From the NCBI RefSeq assembly GCF_963675165.1, contig NC_087379.1, positions 7,408,339 to 7,472,338 on the forward strand: a DNA stretch of 64,000 nt, given 5' to 3'. Position 1 is the first letter of the stretch; each line of letters opens with the position of its first letter. The notes below the pieces were generated by a model, which was not told the origin of the DNA, did not search any database, and saw only the letters and a list, made by a program, of their open reading frames with translations. This document shows positions 21,972 to 35,800 of this stretch, piece after piece. Origin of the DNA: Halichondria panicea (lineage: Eukaryota > Porifera > Demospongiae > Suberitida > Halichondriidae). The position numbers and the translations under genes were made by a program.

Positions 21972-22086
21972 GTGTATTCTCGGCCAGTGAGCTCCCCTCG
22001 TTCTTCCCCATCTCCCAACACCTTGAGATGGCGTTGAGACCTTGCTGTCTGACTGACTACAAGAAACTATACGATTCAGGCAAATG
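21972..22086 (+). pseudogene. Dioxygenase exon-3 relic, single unit
   Basis: Contains TGTATTCTCGGCCAGTGAGC, then CCAACACCTTGAGATGGCGT, and a truncated end ACTACAAGAAACTATACGA. It aligns with exon 3 of the dioxygenase genes with about 70 bp missing. It sits between methyltransferase copies 2 and 3, in the position equivalent to 19487-19905. Confidence 0.8.
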
Positions 22087-22409
22087 AGTGAGTGTTTGTG
22101 TGATAATTTAATATGTACTAACTTCTGATTTATGCACTGGTAATTATGTTTTTCCTTTCAACAACACCGAGTCGCACAAGATAATTATAACCAACTGCAT
22201 TTTCCTATAATTATGTGTGAGCAATCATATCACACATATCACATTTGTGTATTTGAAGTATGTCCGTACACTTTTTGTGGAATATTCCGACTTTTTTATG
22301 GCTGCCAACATAATATTCATAGTTAATTATTATGGTGGTGTGACCTCTACTGTACATACACATGGTCACATGAACACACCCTCTTTGTCTCAAAGCAAGG
22401 AGCTGAACA

Positions 22410-23631
22410 ATGGTCCTAGTAGCTGACCTAGTGTATCTCCTCATCTCCCTGTGCTGTGCAATACCAAGTGCTGCATCGATAGTCTATGTGAGTCACTCCA
22501 TGTAGTATATAACAGACATCAACAAAATGTAATTTTTTCTCGGTCTACGTACATATGCAGTTTTCGTGTTTTATGTGGAATGGACTGGATCTCCCCATAG
22601 GCATTGACGGCCATGCTGACTGGCACACCCCCCCTTTGCTGACCAGCTCCACCCTCCTACACAATGCTCTGTTGCTGCTCATCTTCCCAGTACAACATAC
22701 GTGAGATAATTGTTAAACTTGTCATGCTAGCTACCACTCCCCCGCCCCCCCCCACAGCTTCACTCTGCGAGGTCCCCTCGACACTCTCCTGCGACTGATG
22801 GTACCTGAACACTACAGACGTCCAGTCTACTCCCTCAGTGCTGGCCTGGCACTGGGGCTCACCATGTACCTATGGCAGCCAATGCCTCAACCTGTCTGGA
22901 CCATCTCAAACACTATTGCTGCTAACATTGTCTTAGGTGACTGTTTGTTAGTTTCTCGCACATGTATCATAACTCCATGCAGCTGTGTCGCTGATCGGGT
23001 TCCTAGGAGCACCTATAGCTATCAATAATATGGACCCTTTTGGTTTGAACATCTATGGTGTGAGGAAGCCTCTTCTAAAACTACTTGGCTGGTAAGTTTT
23101 TCAGTATATACGTAGTCTTTATAAGTAGGACATAATTAATATATGCAGTCATGGCTGTACTGTACTTACAGCAGTTGGTTGAGTGATTTGTTTCTCCCAC
23201 AGGGAGTCAGGGGGTGGTCCTCTGGGGGAGGCGGGACTGGTAGAGACGGGTATGTATGGATTCGTGAGGAACCCTCAATACAGTATGCTGATGGTGGGAA
23301 TATGGATCACTCCAACCATGGTCAGTCAAGTGCTAACCTCAGGTGGCCATAACTTAACTTGAGTTAGGAACGTCTAATTTCAAAACTATGAGATGCATTT
23401 AGTAGCTGTTTGGTAGCGCTACTCACTCTGCTTCCCCTCCTCCAACACATGCAGAGTGTGGGCCACCTCCTCTTGACCTCGGTCTACACACTGTACGTGA
23501 TACTAGCTGTGAAGTACTCGGAGGAGCCAGCACTCGTCAGGGAGATGGGCAAGGCCTACACTGACTACATGGACAGGACTCCTCCTTATATACCAGCTCT
23601 CACTAAACACAACAAGTCAAAGAGAACATGA
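22410..23631 (+). CDS. Nurim/MddA-like membrane methyltransferase, copy 3
   Basis: Six exons: 22410-22487, 22561-22700, 22758-22936, 22983-23091, 23203-23320, 23455-23631; 266 aa, all phases join. Closest to copy 2: it shares the RNPQY motif, the FVFYVEWNG-type exon 2 start and the AVSLIGFLGAPIAINNMDP segment, which differs from the AMSMLGFIGIPVAISNMDP of copy 1. Introns are shorter than in copies 1 and 2. An AATAAA at 23693-23698 is a good polyadenylation signal. Function as for copy 1: predicted membrane methyltransferase, substrate unknown. Confidence 0.7.
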
Positions 23632-23692
23632 TCTAATTCCAATCTCACATTTGACTACTTAGCAACATTTCATTGTGTAATTATCATTGTGA

Positions 23693-23698
23693 AATAAA
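23693..23698 (+). terminator. Polyadenylation signal AATAAA of methyltransferase copy 3
   Basis: Canonical hexamer about 60 nt after the stop codon. Confidence 0.5.
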
Positions 23699-24001
23699 TG
23701 AATATTAGTACAATAAATGTTGCAAGCTGCGCTGTGCTAATGCCTCATACGTATATTAGAACAGGTATAATTAATTTGTGTATAATAAAAACCAATTCAG
23801 GCTGCTTTAAACTGAATGTTGCAAGCTGTGCTGTGCATGCTCAGCATGTTTTGCTTCGAATTCACTCAAAAAGTATTAGAGTGTTATAGAAGAGGTAAAT
23901 GTTTGCATTAAATTTGCAATGGTTGACAATGGACGTATACCTCATGTGACTACGCCTCAAGGCATAAAAAACAGTAAAAAAATATATACTACAAATTAAT
24001 G

Positions 24002-24007
24002 TTTATT
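24002..24007 (-). terminator. Polyadenylation signal AATAAA of the 24-26 kb gene
   Basis: Reverse complement of TTTATT, about 12 nt past the minus-strand stop codon. The spacing is short but usable. Confidence 0.35.
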
Positions 24008-24018
24008 CCATTTATAAG

Positions 24019-25834
24019 CTAATCTGTCTTTTTGTCTATAGCTATTGGTTCAGTTTCATCAAACACACTTTCACTGTCCTCACTGTCGCTGTCTGATTGT
24101 CCTGACTCCTCCCCATGCCCCTCCTCCACACTGGGATCCATCCACCACTCGATCACATGACCTGGGCCCTCCTTGAGTGGCTTCACGACGTCGTGTGCGG
24201 CTGGATACACGACCGTATCTCTGATATAGTAGCCACGATTGTTCTCTTTGTAGGCACATCGTATTTTGTCTCGTACAGTCTTCGGCTCGTCCCAGTTGGT
24301 GAGGGGCGTGTCATCACCGATATCGTGGATGGCAAACGAGTACATTGGCTGTAGTAGTATGTACGAGTTCTCAGAGCCAAAGGCATACCTGTAGTGTGTG
24401 TGTGTGTGTGTGTGTGTGTGGGGGGGGGGGTCATTGATAAAATACTGAATATATAAATTTTAATTTTGTAACTAACAGGAGCAGGAAAAAGCATCTAACA
24501 CAGTAATACTGTACCTATGCAAGTATAGTTCAAATGATGTGTACAAACTGACAAATACTGGAGAGATAGAAAGTATCTAGCTAGGTAGCTGAACATGTTG
24601 CTCCTGCTACAATATACAGCCCAAACCTCCACCAGTGCTATCAAGAGTTTATAATAGAGACCATTATGAACGCTTGGTGGAGTGATTTGATTGGTTAATT
24701 CCGATAACGAACGAGACCTTAACCTGCTAACGAGTCACACCATTCCCAAATGGTGGTGCTATGATGAGCTCATACCTGCTGTGGTTCTCAGGGTAGCAAG
24801 GAGCAAAGGTGGTCACAAAGATGGGAACACCACCATACTCAAAGGACCAGCCCACTTTGCCGAGGTACGACTTGTTCATACAATGGAAGCTGATGGGATC
24901 ATGATCAGATATACACTTGAGGACACGTCGTACTCCTTGTCCAAACTCCTCGACAGTTGCTCCAAATTGAGATCCAGGTAACTCGATTAGAAAACCGTCC
25001 AGGTGCAGACTATCCCCCACTATCAAGAGCTTGGTCAAGGCAGGCAGTGATCTAACGGGGAGAGGAGGGATGTAATGGAGACTATCAAATAGTACGAAAT
25101 AGTGTATACAATTGTGTGAACACACAGTACAGCATAGTACAGTGTTGTGATGGTGTATCTCACACAATAATTATAGTGTGTGATTGTGTGTCTACATATA
25201 CACTACTATAATAGTGGTATATACAGCTTTACAAAGCTCACCTCATAACATTCTGCTCTGTTGTGTGTGTGTGTGTGCATAAGAGAAACGATTAAACAGA
25301 TTGATGCATTAATGCTATGTGTATATATATAGCAAGTTCGAATGTGTGTGTGTGCGTGTGTGTGTGTGTGTGTGTGCGTGCGTGTGTGCATAAAAAGAGT
25401 GAAACAGATTAATGCTAGCAAGCTTGCCTGTGTCTACAATTATCTTACCAAGAGACATAGACGTGTCGTAGTCACGTGATCCCCAGAGCATGGCCCTCTT
25501 GGCAAATGTACAGTGAGTGTTTTGTTGGATAATATCGAAATTTCTCAGAGCGGCACAGTTTTCAACATCATACAAAACCAGGTCCAAAATCTGCTCAACA
25601 AATTTTTCCTTTGTTTCTGGTGAAATCTTCTCTTCGTCCTTGACACGCTTCTTCCCCTTGTACGGGTTTTTCCCGGGAAACTGCAGTGGCTTCTCAGACG
25701 CAGTGTTGTAAGAGTTGCGATCCAGGATGTACAGAGATACTGCGGAAATATATATAAAGTGAAGTGTGCGTGCATGTGTGTGGGTGTGTGTGTTTGTGTG
25801 TGTGTGTGTGTGTGGTGTGTGTGTGTGTGTGTGT

Positions 25835-25877
<43 letters not shown>

Positions 25878-26273
25878 AAATGTGGCATAAATAGCCTTTA
25901 ATATGCCTTTAGCATATATACCAAGGGCCTACTATTAAACAACAAAAACGATCATTAAAGAATCGTTGAATGCATTTACGGCCACCTCCCCAGCACACTT
26001 CCGGTTTTTTTCTTTAATTAAACAATATTTGATGCATGCAAGCGCAGCGTTGTCACACCTCTATAGCTATCATGCATATTGTGTGAGCTATGTAAGAGAG
26101 GCTGCGCCACTCTAGTCTCGCAGGCCACACTCCAATTACTTACTTAGCAGTGCTATGATGGAAAGGAAGGAGTACCAGTTGAGGGAGAGAGAGGTGATCA
26201 GGAACAAACACACACTCAGCAGTCGACAAGCGTCTACAAACAGGCTCCAGGGAATCACACCAAATAGAGCCAT
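24019..26273 (-). CDS. Membrane-anchored protein, possibly YqcI/YcgG-like
   Basis: Five exons on the minus strand: 26144-26273, 25449-25739, 25242-25257 (16 nt), 24776-25051, 24019-24388; phases join to 360 aa. The N-terminus has one or two hydrophobic segments (LLSVCLFLITSLSLNWYSFL), so it is probably membrane-anchored. The soluble part has HCTFAKRAMLWGSRDYD, EQNVMRSLPALTKLL, FVTTFAPCYPENHSRYAFG and LTNWDEPKTVRDKIR, then a short acidic Ser/Asp/Glu tail. The motif layout (a cysteine after an N-terminal block, a second cysteine in APCYP, conserved HSRYAFG) resembles uncharacterised YqcI/YcgG-type proteins of bacteria and algae; I am not certain of this. Biochemical function unknown. The gene is divergent from GAPDH, 254 bp away. 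Confidence 0.7.
24673..24740 (+). other. 18S rRNA gene fragment in an intron
   Basis: About 68 nt including GGTTAATTCCGATAACGAAC and GAGACCTTAACCTGCTAAC, which match a highly conserved stretch of eukaryotic small-subunit rRNA. One visible difference is GATTTGATTGG where rRNA normally has GATTTGTCTGG. No neighbouring rRNA sequence is present, so it is an inserted fragment and not an rRNA gene. Confidence 0.75.
25242..25257 (-). other. 16-nt microexon
   Basis: Minus-strand AGCAGAATGTTATGAG between a CAG acceptor and a GTGAGC donor. The flanking exons cannot be joined in frame without it: the upstream exon ends in phase 1 and the downstream begins in phase 2. With it the protein reads SLEQNVMRSLPAL. 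Confidence 0.8.
25773..25873 (+). repeat. (GT)n microsatellite in first intron
   Basis: About 100 bp of GT with GGGT and TGGT interruptions, in the intron between exons 1 and 2 of the minus-strand gene. Confidence 0.95.
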
Positions 26274-26527
26274 TCTAGTAGACCTTGATTAGATCAACTG
26301 TCTTGCAATTGAGAGGTAGAGATGAAGTAAGATCTAGAGGCTAGGCAGCTAGCAATGTTATTATTTCAATTTTTCAGTCTGCTTTGATTTAGCCTGCATT
26401 TCGTTCAATTCGAGAGATTGAGATTCATCTACTGCGCATGCGTAAAGCTAATTGCATCGTGGGCTGCCGGCTGACCTTACATGACCTTACTAGCATTTTA
26501 TAAGGGCTTGTGATTGTCCAGTTTTAT
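26274..26527. promoter_or_regulatory. Divergent promoter region, 24-26 kb gene / GAPDH
   Basis: 254-bp head-to-head gap between the two start codons. It must contain both promoters unless non-coding 5' exons exist. No clear TATA box for GAPDH; an AT-rich stretch is at 26358-26380. Confidence 0.4.
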
Positions 26528-29572
<3,045 letters not shown>

Positions 29573-29702
29573 GCGGACTCTATAGCTGGAACTGAGCTTG
29601 TCAACGTTATAGTCAGAAAGTACTGGCAGTTTAGATATGATTATTGTTATTCAATGTTTCATTTTATCAGTGCAATCGTTCATGTAGCTATCGTTGTTGA
29701 AT

Positions 29703-29708
29703 ATTAAA
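29703..29708 (+). terminator. Polyadenylation signal ATTAAA of GAPDH
   Basis: Variant hexamer about 130 nt after the GAPDH stop, followed by a T-rich stretch. Confidence 0.4.
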
Positions 29709-29806
29709 AAGAACAAATCTTTTAATTTGAACAAGGGTGTGTTTTAATTAAGTGATTGACATTGCCATTAGACTTATACAAAACAACAATTGCTATGTGA
29801 CGTTTT

Positions 29807-32800
29807 TTAATTAGTTCTCAGTGGTGATATTGGTGATGATAGCAGTAAATGGAGAGCACTTGAGTTGAGGGACATGTCGTTGACCTGCAGCATGCGTACG
29901 GGGAAAGGGTGTGTATAGTCAGTAGCTGTCTTTAGCAACAATTACATAAAATTATAATTATAGTACAATTGTCGGGACATAATTTAAAGGAAATTTTACC
30001 CAAGGGCTCACTGTATACGCCCACCCACCCACCCACACACTTGGCTCACCAGCACTTGAGGGGAAGCCCCTTTGGGTGAGGCCTGTGGTGTATGCTTCAG
30101 GTGACCCAGGAGAACTTTGTTCCTCTCCTCAAGAATAAAATTTTCCTGTTTAAGTCGAGCAGTTGTCATCTCCAACTCAACCCCCACCTGGTTCTTGTTG
30201 CGAATGCTTTCTTCAAGACTCACAATTCTATTAGGAGAAATGATTAGAGTTCTATGCATGTGAAAACTGCAAATTCTACTCTCACTACAACACGTAAATT
30301 AAAAACTAACTTAAAGTACACAAAATTCTTGAAATTGGACATTCCTAACGCAAGGTTATAATTTATGGCCTCTCAAGGTTAGCCCCAAAAACAGGCTTGA
30401 TTTATGGAGAGAAAAAAACAAGGCTATAATCATTATACATGTACCTTGCGAGCAGCTGCGACTTCTCCTCCAACAGAGACCTGTGAGCATTGTCAGCTGT
30501 ATTCCGCCATCTCTCCTCCAAGGCCAGCTGTCTCTGCATGCTAGCCAGCTCCTCTCTCAGACCCTCCACACTAGACTCGAGACTCATTCTCTTCAGAGAG
30601 TACAAGTCCCTGCATGGGGGAGAGAGAAGGTATTGAAGTACAAGATACCAAATGCAATATTTTGTATTTTGGCAACGCAATGATACGGGCGAAGCACAGC
30701 AACGAAAACTGTGGTCAAATAAACATGGACACCACACCTACGGAGAGGAGGATCACCGCCCACACACTACCTACACAGGAGGCCGTCTCAATTACTCACC
30801 ACACAAACTCCCTTGCATCAAATGAACCACCCGATGTTGCACCGTGGACATTGTTATTTACCCCAAACCATTTCACAAATTCTCCCAATGTGAAACACAA
30901 GGCTTGCTGGCAATGTACACAAAACGTGGTAAAAATAAATTTATTTTTCTGAACAATAAAAACTGTAACCATGGGAAAGATAATTGTGCATGTACTTGTA
31001 CTCACTGTGAGGTGCTCAGTTTGTCGGCTGAGCGTCGTGTCTTGTCAGCATACTTCTTCTTGTATCGGGACAGCTTCTCGGTTAGGGAGAGCACCTCCTG
31101 ACTGCAACTACCCAGGTCCTCTGTGAGCAGGGTCACACGATCATGTAGTCGCTGCTTGTCAACATCACATGACTTCAGCTGAGAAGCAACCATCGTTACA
31201 ATAATTATATTAGTATATACGTTACCTTGTCGTTCAGTTTGTGTATCTTTGTCCTATATTGCTTGAGTGTCTGCATCATCTCCTGTCCCTGGATCTCCCT
31301 CTCTCTCATGCCACTCTGCCCTCTCCTAATCTCCTCCTCAAGCCCTCGTATCCTTTCCTGAAGCTCATTTTCCCTCTGCTCCAGGAGTAAGTTCTGCATC
31401 TCTTGTTCATGAAGGCTCTCTCTGAGTGACTCTTTCTCTGCTAGCATGGCTGAGAATCGACTTTCCTTTTCTTTGAGGATGGCAGCTCGTTTCTCAAATT
31501 GTCCCAGTCTCTCAGCAAGGGAGGTGAGGTCCCTCTTCTGGACACCAACCTGGAGCAATAGTCACACACAGTCATGCTAACGTTACAATTAATAGTGTTG
31601 ATGGATTGAAGCTCTTTCAGTTAATTGCTCTATAAAATTGTGTTATTATTATTGGCATACACTAATTAGATCTAGTAATTTGTCATCTATGAAAAAGTGC
31701 CACTAATTGTTTACCTTCTCTTCAGCTTTTTTTCTCAGGTTTTCGCTGACTTCACATTCTTTGATCTTCTTAGCTAGCTTGGACTCTATTCTACGACTGA
31801 TTGCTGTTTTCTACAAAAGGAAAATGATAATAATTCCCAAGCATTATGTTGCATAGCAGCTCATCTCATTCATTGCTTACCTTGTCCAGTTCCGTTTCTG
31901 TCTGCCGAGAACTTGTTTTCGTGGCAGTAACTTGCTGCTCCAATTTCTTCACTTGTGCCTCAAACTAAATCAGATAAAGTTTCTCAATTGCATGTAATTG
32001 TACGCAAACTGTACTATTTACTTTTTCGCATTTAGCGGTTGCGGTATGTCGTTGGCCCTCCAGCTGTACACACCGTTGCTTCTCAGTCTCACAGGCTCCT
32101 TGACACTGGACCCACTTCTGGTCCAACTCCACCAACTGAGCAGTCAGCTCTTTCTTCTCCTGAAAGAAGGGATACAATTGATACATATACAGTGTACGGT
32201 CCTGGAACACTAGTAGAAACAAGCCATTGTTCTAATAGGGGGGGGGGGGGCTTACCGTCTCCAGAACTTGAGTGGCTTGACTAGCCTGGGTCTGGTCTAG
32301 TTTGACTTCCTCCACCATTTCTTTGGACTCCTGCAACTCCTATATATAGAAACAAACAAGAGCTAGTTAATCGTGCAGTGGGCAAACTAGGTATCACAAC
32401 ATATATACCACAACCTAAAAGCAACTGTATCAAATGCCTTCTTCATAACGTCACAGCTTACTTTGTCTTTTTCCTGTAGCAGTGTCTGCACACTTTCTAG
32501 TTGGCCACTCCTCTCCCTCAGCTCGCCCTGTAGCTGATCAGCCCTCCCCCTGGCAGCTGCTAGCTCGTTACCGAGTGACACCACTCTCTCTTTACTATTA
32601 TCCAGTTCATCTGATTTACACTTGAGTTGATTTTCAGTGACTTGTTTTTCAGTGCTCATTGTTTCCACGGCAAGTTTCAACGACTCTAGTTCCTTTTTAA
32701 GCGTGGCTGCCTCAGACAGCTTCTTGTTCAGCTCTGTCTGAAGTCTCATCTATTACACATTTAGAGGCAATTTAAGGCATGTAGCTTAAGATACATTAAT

Positions 32801-35800
32801 AACAGCTGTACTTAAGTATGCACATACAACAATAATTTCATGGCCTATCAAATAATTTTCAGATTTCAGATGTACACACCGTGACACATACACATGCAAA
32901 CACTATAGGAGCCCTCTAACCTTCTCGGATTTGGTTTGAACTTCTGTCAGAGTGGCCATTTTCTTCATCTCCTCCAGTCGCTCGGAGAGGGAACCTTTCT
33001 CCCTCGAGTAGGTCTGTCTCACGGAGGACAGCTCACTCCTCACGGCTGATACCTCCCCCTCCAGAGACTCAACCAGACCACTCTGCATGGAGGGGTACAG
33101 AAGGACACATTCATGTGGAACTAATTATACATACTGGTATTTGATTAATTATCTGTACAATCAACACTAGACATTATGTACATTACTGTTGTACAACACA
33201 TTCACAATTGATTTACGTACTAGCTATAATTCAGCACTAGCTATTCATGCGTGTACCTTGAGGGCAATTGACTGATCTTTGGTCTTGATTTCACTGGCCA
33301 GTTGGTTGTTGGTTTGGCTGAGCTGTGACTCCAGATCAGCCATCTTCTGGTTCTGAGAGGCCACCTCTTGTTGGGACACTGATAGTTGCTTGTGTAGGAC
33401 TGCAGGGAAACAAGACACCATCCATATCATGTGTACAGTCAGGGAAGACAGTGGGAGTAGCGGGGAAGAATTGGGGACAGTATATACAGCAGCTGTATAT
33501 CTACTATACACATACAGTACAGCCACACATGCACGCACACACACACTGATATCTCACTTGGTACTTTCTCTCTCAATTCTCTCAGTTCCTGCTCTGTCGT
33601 TTCATGAGCTTCCTTCACGCCGTCCAGAGTACCGCTCAGTGAGTTCCTCTCGCCCTTTATTGCCTCCAGCATCCTCCTCGTGGACGCGGCATCTTCCTTC
33701 AAACTCTCCAAACTATTTGCAAGTGCTTCTCTTTCTCCCGTCACTTTCTCCAGAGCTCTAGCTGCTGCATCCTCCTCCTCCCTCGCTTCTGTTAGCCCTC
33801 GTGTGAGCTCCTCAACGCTGGTTGCCAGTGAGTCCCTCTCAGTTGTGACCCTTTCCAAGGACCTGGAAACTAACTTTTTCGCATTTCTTTCAGTCTCTAG
33901 ATCGTTGGTAAGCGATTCTCTTGCATTGGCTACTTCACTTTGTAAAGAATTCGTTAGCAAATTTTGTTCGGCACGCAATTGTTCTAGGTTCTTTTTCAGA
34001 GCATCTCTTTCGTTTTTTACTTCCTCCAAAGTCCTGGTTTGTGAGTTACTTTCGCTCCGCACGTCTTCAAGTGTTCTCGCTAGAGAGTCCCTTTCTCCCT
34101 TTATTGCCTCCAGAGTCTTTGTCACCGTATCTCCCTCGCCCTTCACTTCAACCAGGCTCTTTGCGAGTGATTCTCTCTCTCCATTCAAGTCCTTCAAATT
34201 TCTCGCCAGTAAATCTCTCTCTTTTCTAACAGCTGTTAGTGATTTCGTTTGCGACTCTAACTCATTTCTGGTTTCTTTTAATTGTGCGATTATCGACTGT
34301 TTTTCTCTCGTGGCCTCGTCCATTTTACTGATTATTGATTTTTTCTCTTGTTTCAATTGTTCGATAGTGTTTCTAAGTGAGTCTCCATCTCTGTTAAGAT
34401 CTGCAATGGTAGATTCCAGAGTGACTTTTTCTTTGCTAATCTTTTCCAGCTGCTCTGTCAGTGAAGTGCTCTCTGTCCCGGCTTTGTCTAGCAGTTGTTG
34501 TAGTGATGTTATCTCATCCCTCGCTACTTTTAATTCCTGTTCTGTCTGATTTGTAGATTGTTGGAGATCTTCCACTGTTTGTGTCAAGCTTGATACTGTT
34601 TCAACCTGTGGGGAATTCAAGTATATACTTTTTAAATTAATGTAAAGTGTGCTGAAATCTAACAATTACATGTATTCTTGAGAATGTGTTTTAATTTCAA
34701 CTATCTCCCCTCTATGTACTTGCACATATTAGCCCTAGCAACTATATTTTCAGTTTATACAATGTAGCTGCATGAGTACTATACCTTTTGTTGCAGGAGT
34801 GTCTGCAGCTCCTCCACCTCTCCTCTGAGAGTGGCCTCCCTCTGCCCTAACAGAGTCACCTGCTGTCCAGACTCCAACTCCATACTCTCTCTAGTGATGG
34901 CAGCCTCATCAATACTCTGTTCACGTATGCATAATAATAATTATACATGAGCAGATGTATGTACAATGTACATGCATGTATGTGCACTGGTAGACACACC
35001 TTGCAAGTCACCCCAACGATTCGATGGTGGGTATTCCTTATATAATTAAGACTTCACATTTTACACAGATTAAGGCATTGCAACAATTCTAGTTATACTG
35101 ACAGTAATATAATGTTACTCTATACACACCTCTTTTAGTGATGAGGATTGTTTGATGGATAGCTGCAGTTCAGAGTTGACTCTCTCCCTCTCCTCCCTCG
35201 CCGTGTGGAGCTCGTCCTCCAACTCTGACACTCGTCTCAGTAGCTCCTCTTTCTCCTGGTGTGTGTGTGTGGGGTGTGGTGTGGGCGGGTGTGTGTAGGT
35301 GGGGGGTAGTCCAATTAAAAAACCACAATAAAAATATGCACAAAAATTGCTGATATGGCATGCCATAAATATTGTACTTACTTGATAGTATTTTGCATTA
35401 ATTTCCAACAATTTTGAATCCAATTCATCTTTCTCAAACTGAAGTGCTTCGACTTGAGCGTCACGTATTTTCATCTGCGTGTATAGAAGTACATACATCC
35501 AACTTTGTGTAATCACATGACGTACATCTACCTAAAAATAAAAACTACGATATGCATTCTGTACATCCAGACACTACATACATCCTATCTCACTTCGCAA
35601 AGTTCTGAGAGGAACAAACAAACTACCAATTGCCTCAGGCAACACCAAGAGTTTATGATTGGGCTTTGAAACAAGTACGATTTACAGAGAATTGATACCT
35701 CACATTATTTGGCTTGGAATACATATGCATAGCGCATGTAGCTGAGACCATGCAGGACATACCTCACGTATATACTCTACCTTCTCGGTTTCGTTCCTCC

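Noticed and set aside
24673-24740. Functional rRNA gene
   Set aside because: Only about 68 nt matches rRNA, inside an intron and without flanking rRNA sequence.
33680-34549. 289-codon plus-strand frame rich in Ser/Leu/Phe
   Set aside because: Antisense shadow of the large coiled-coil exon at 33558-34605.
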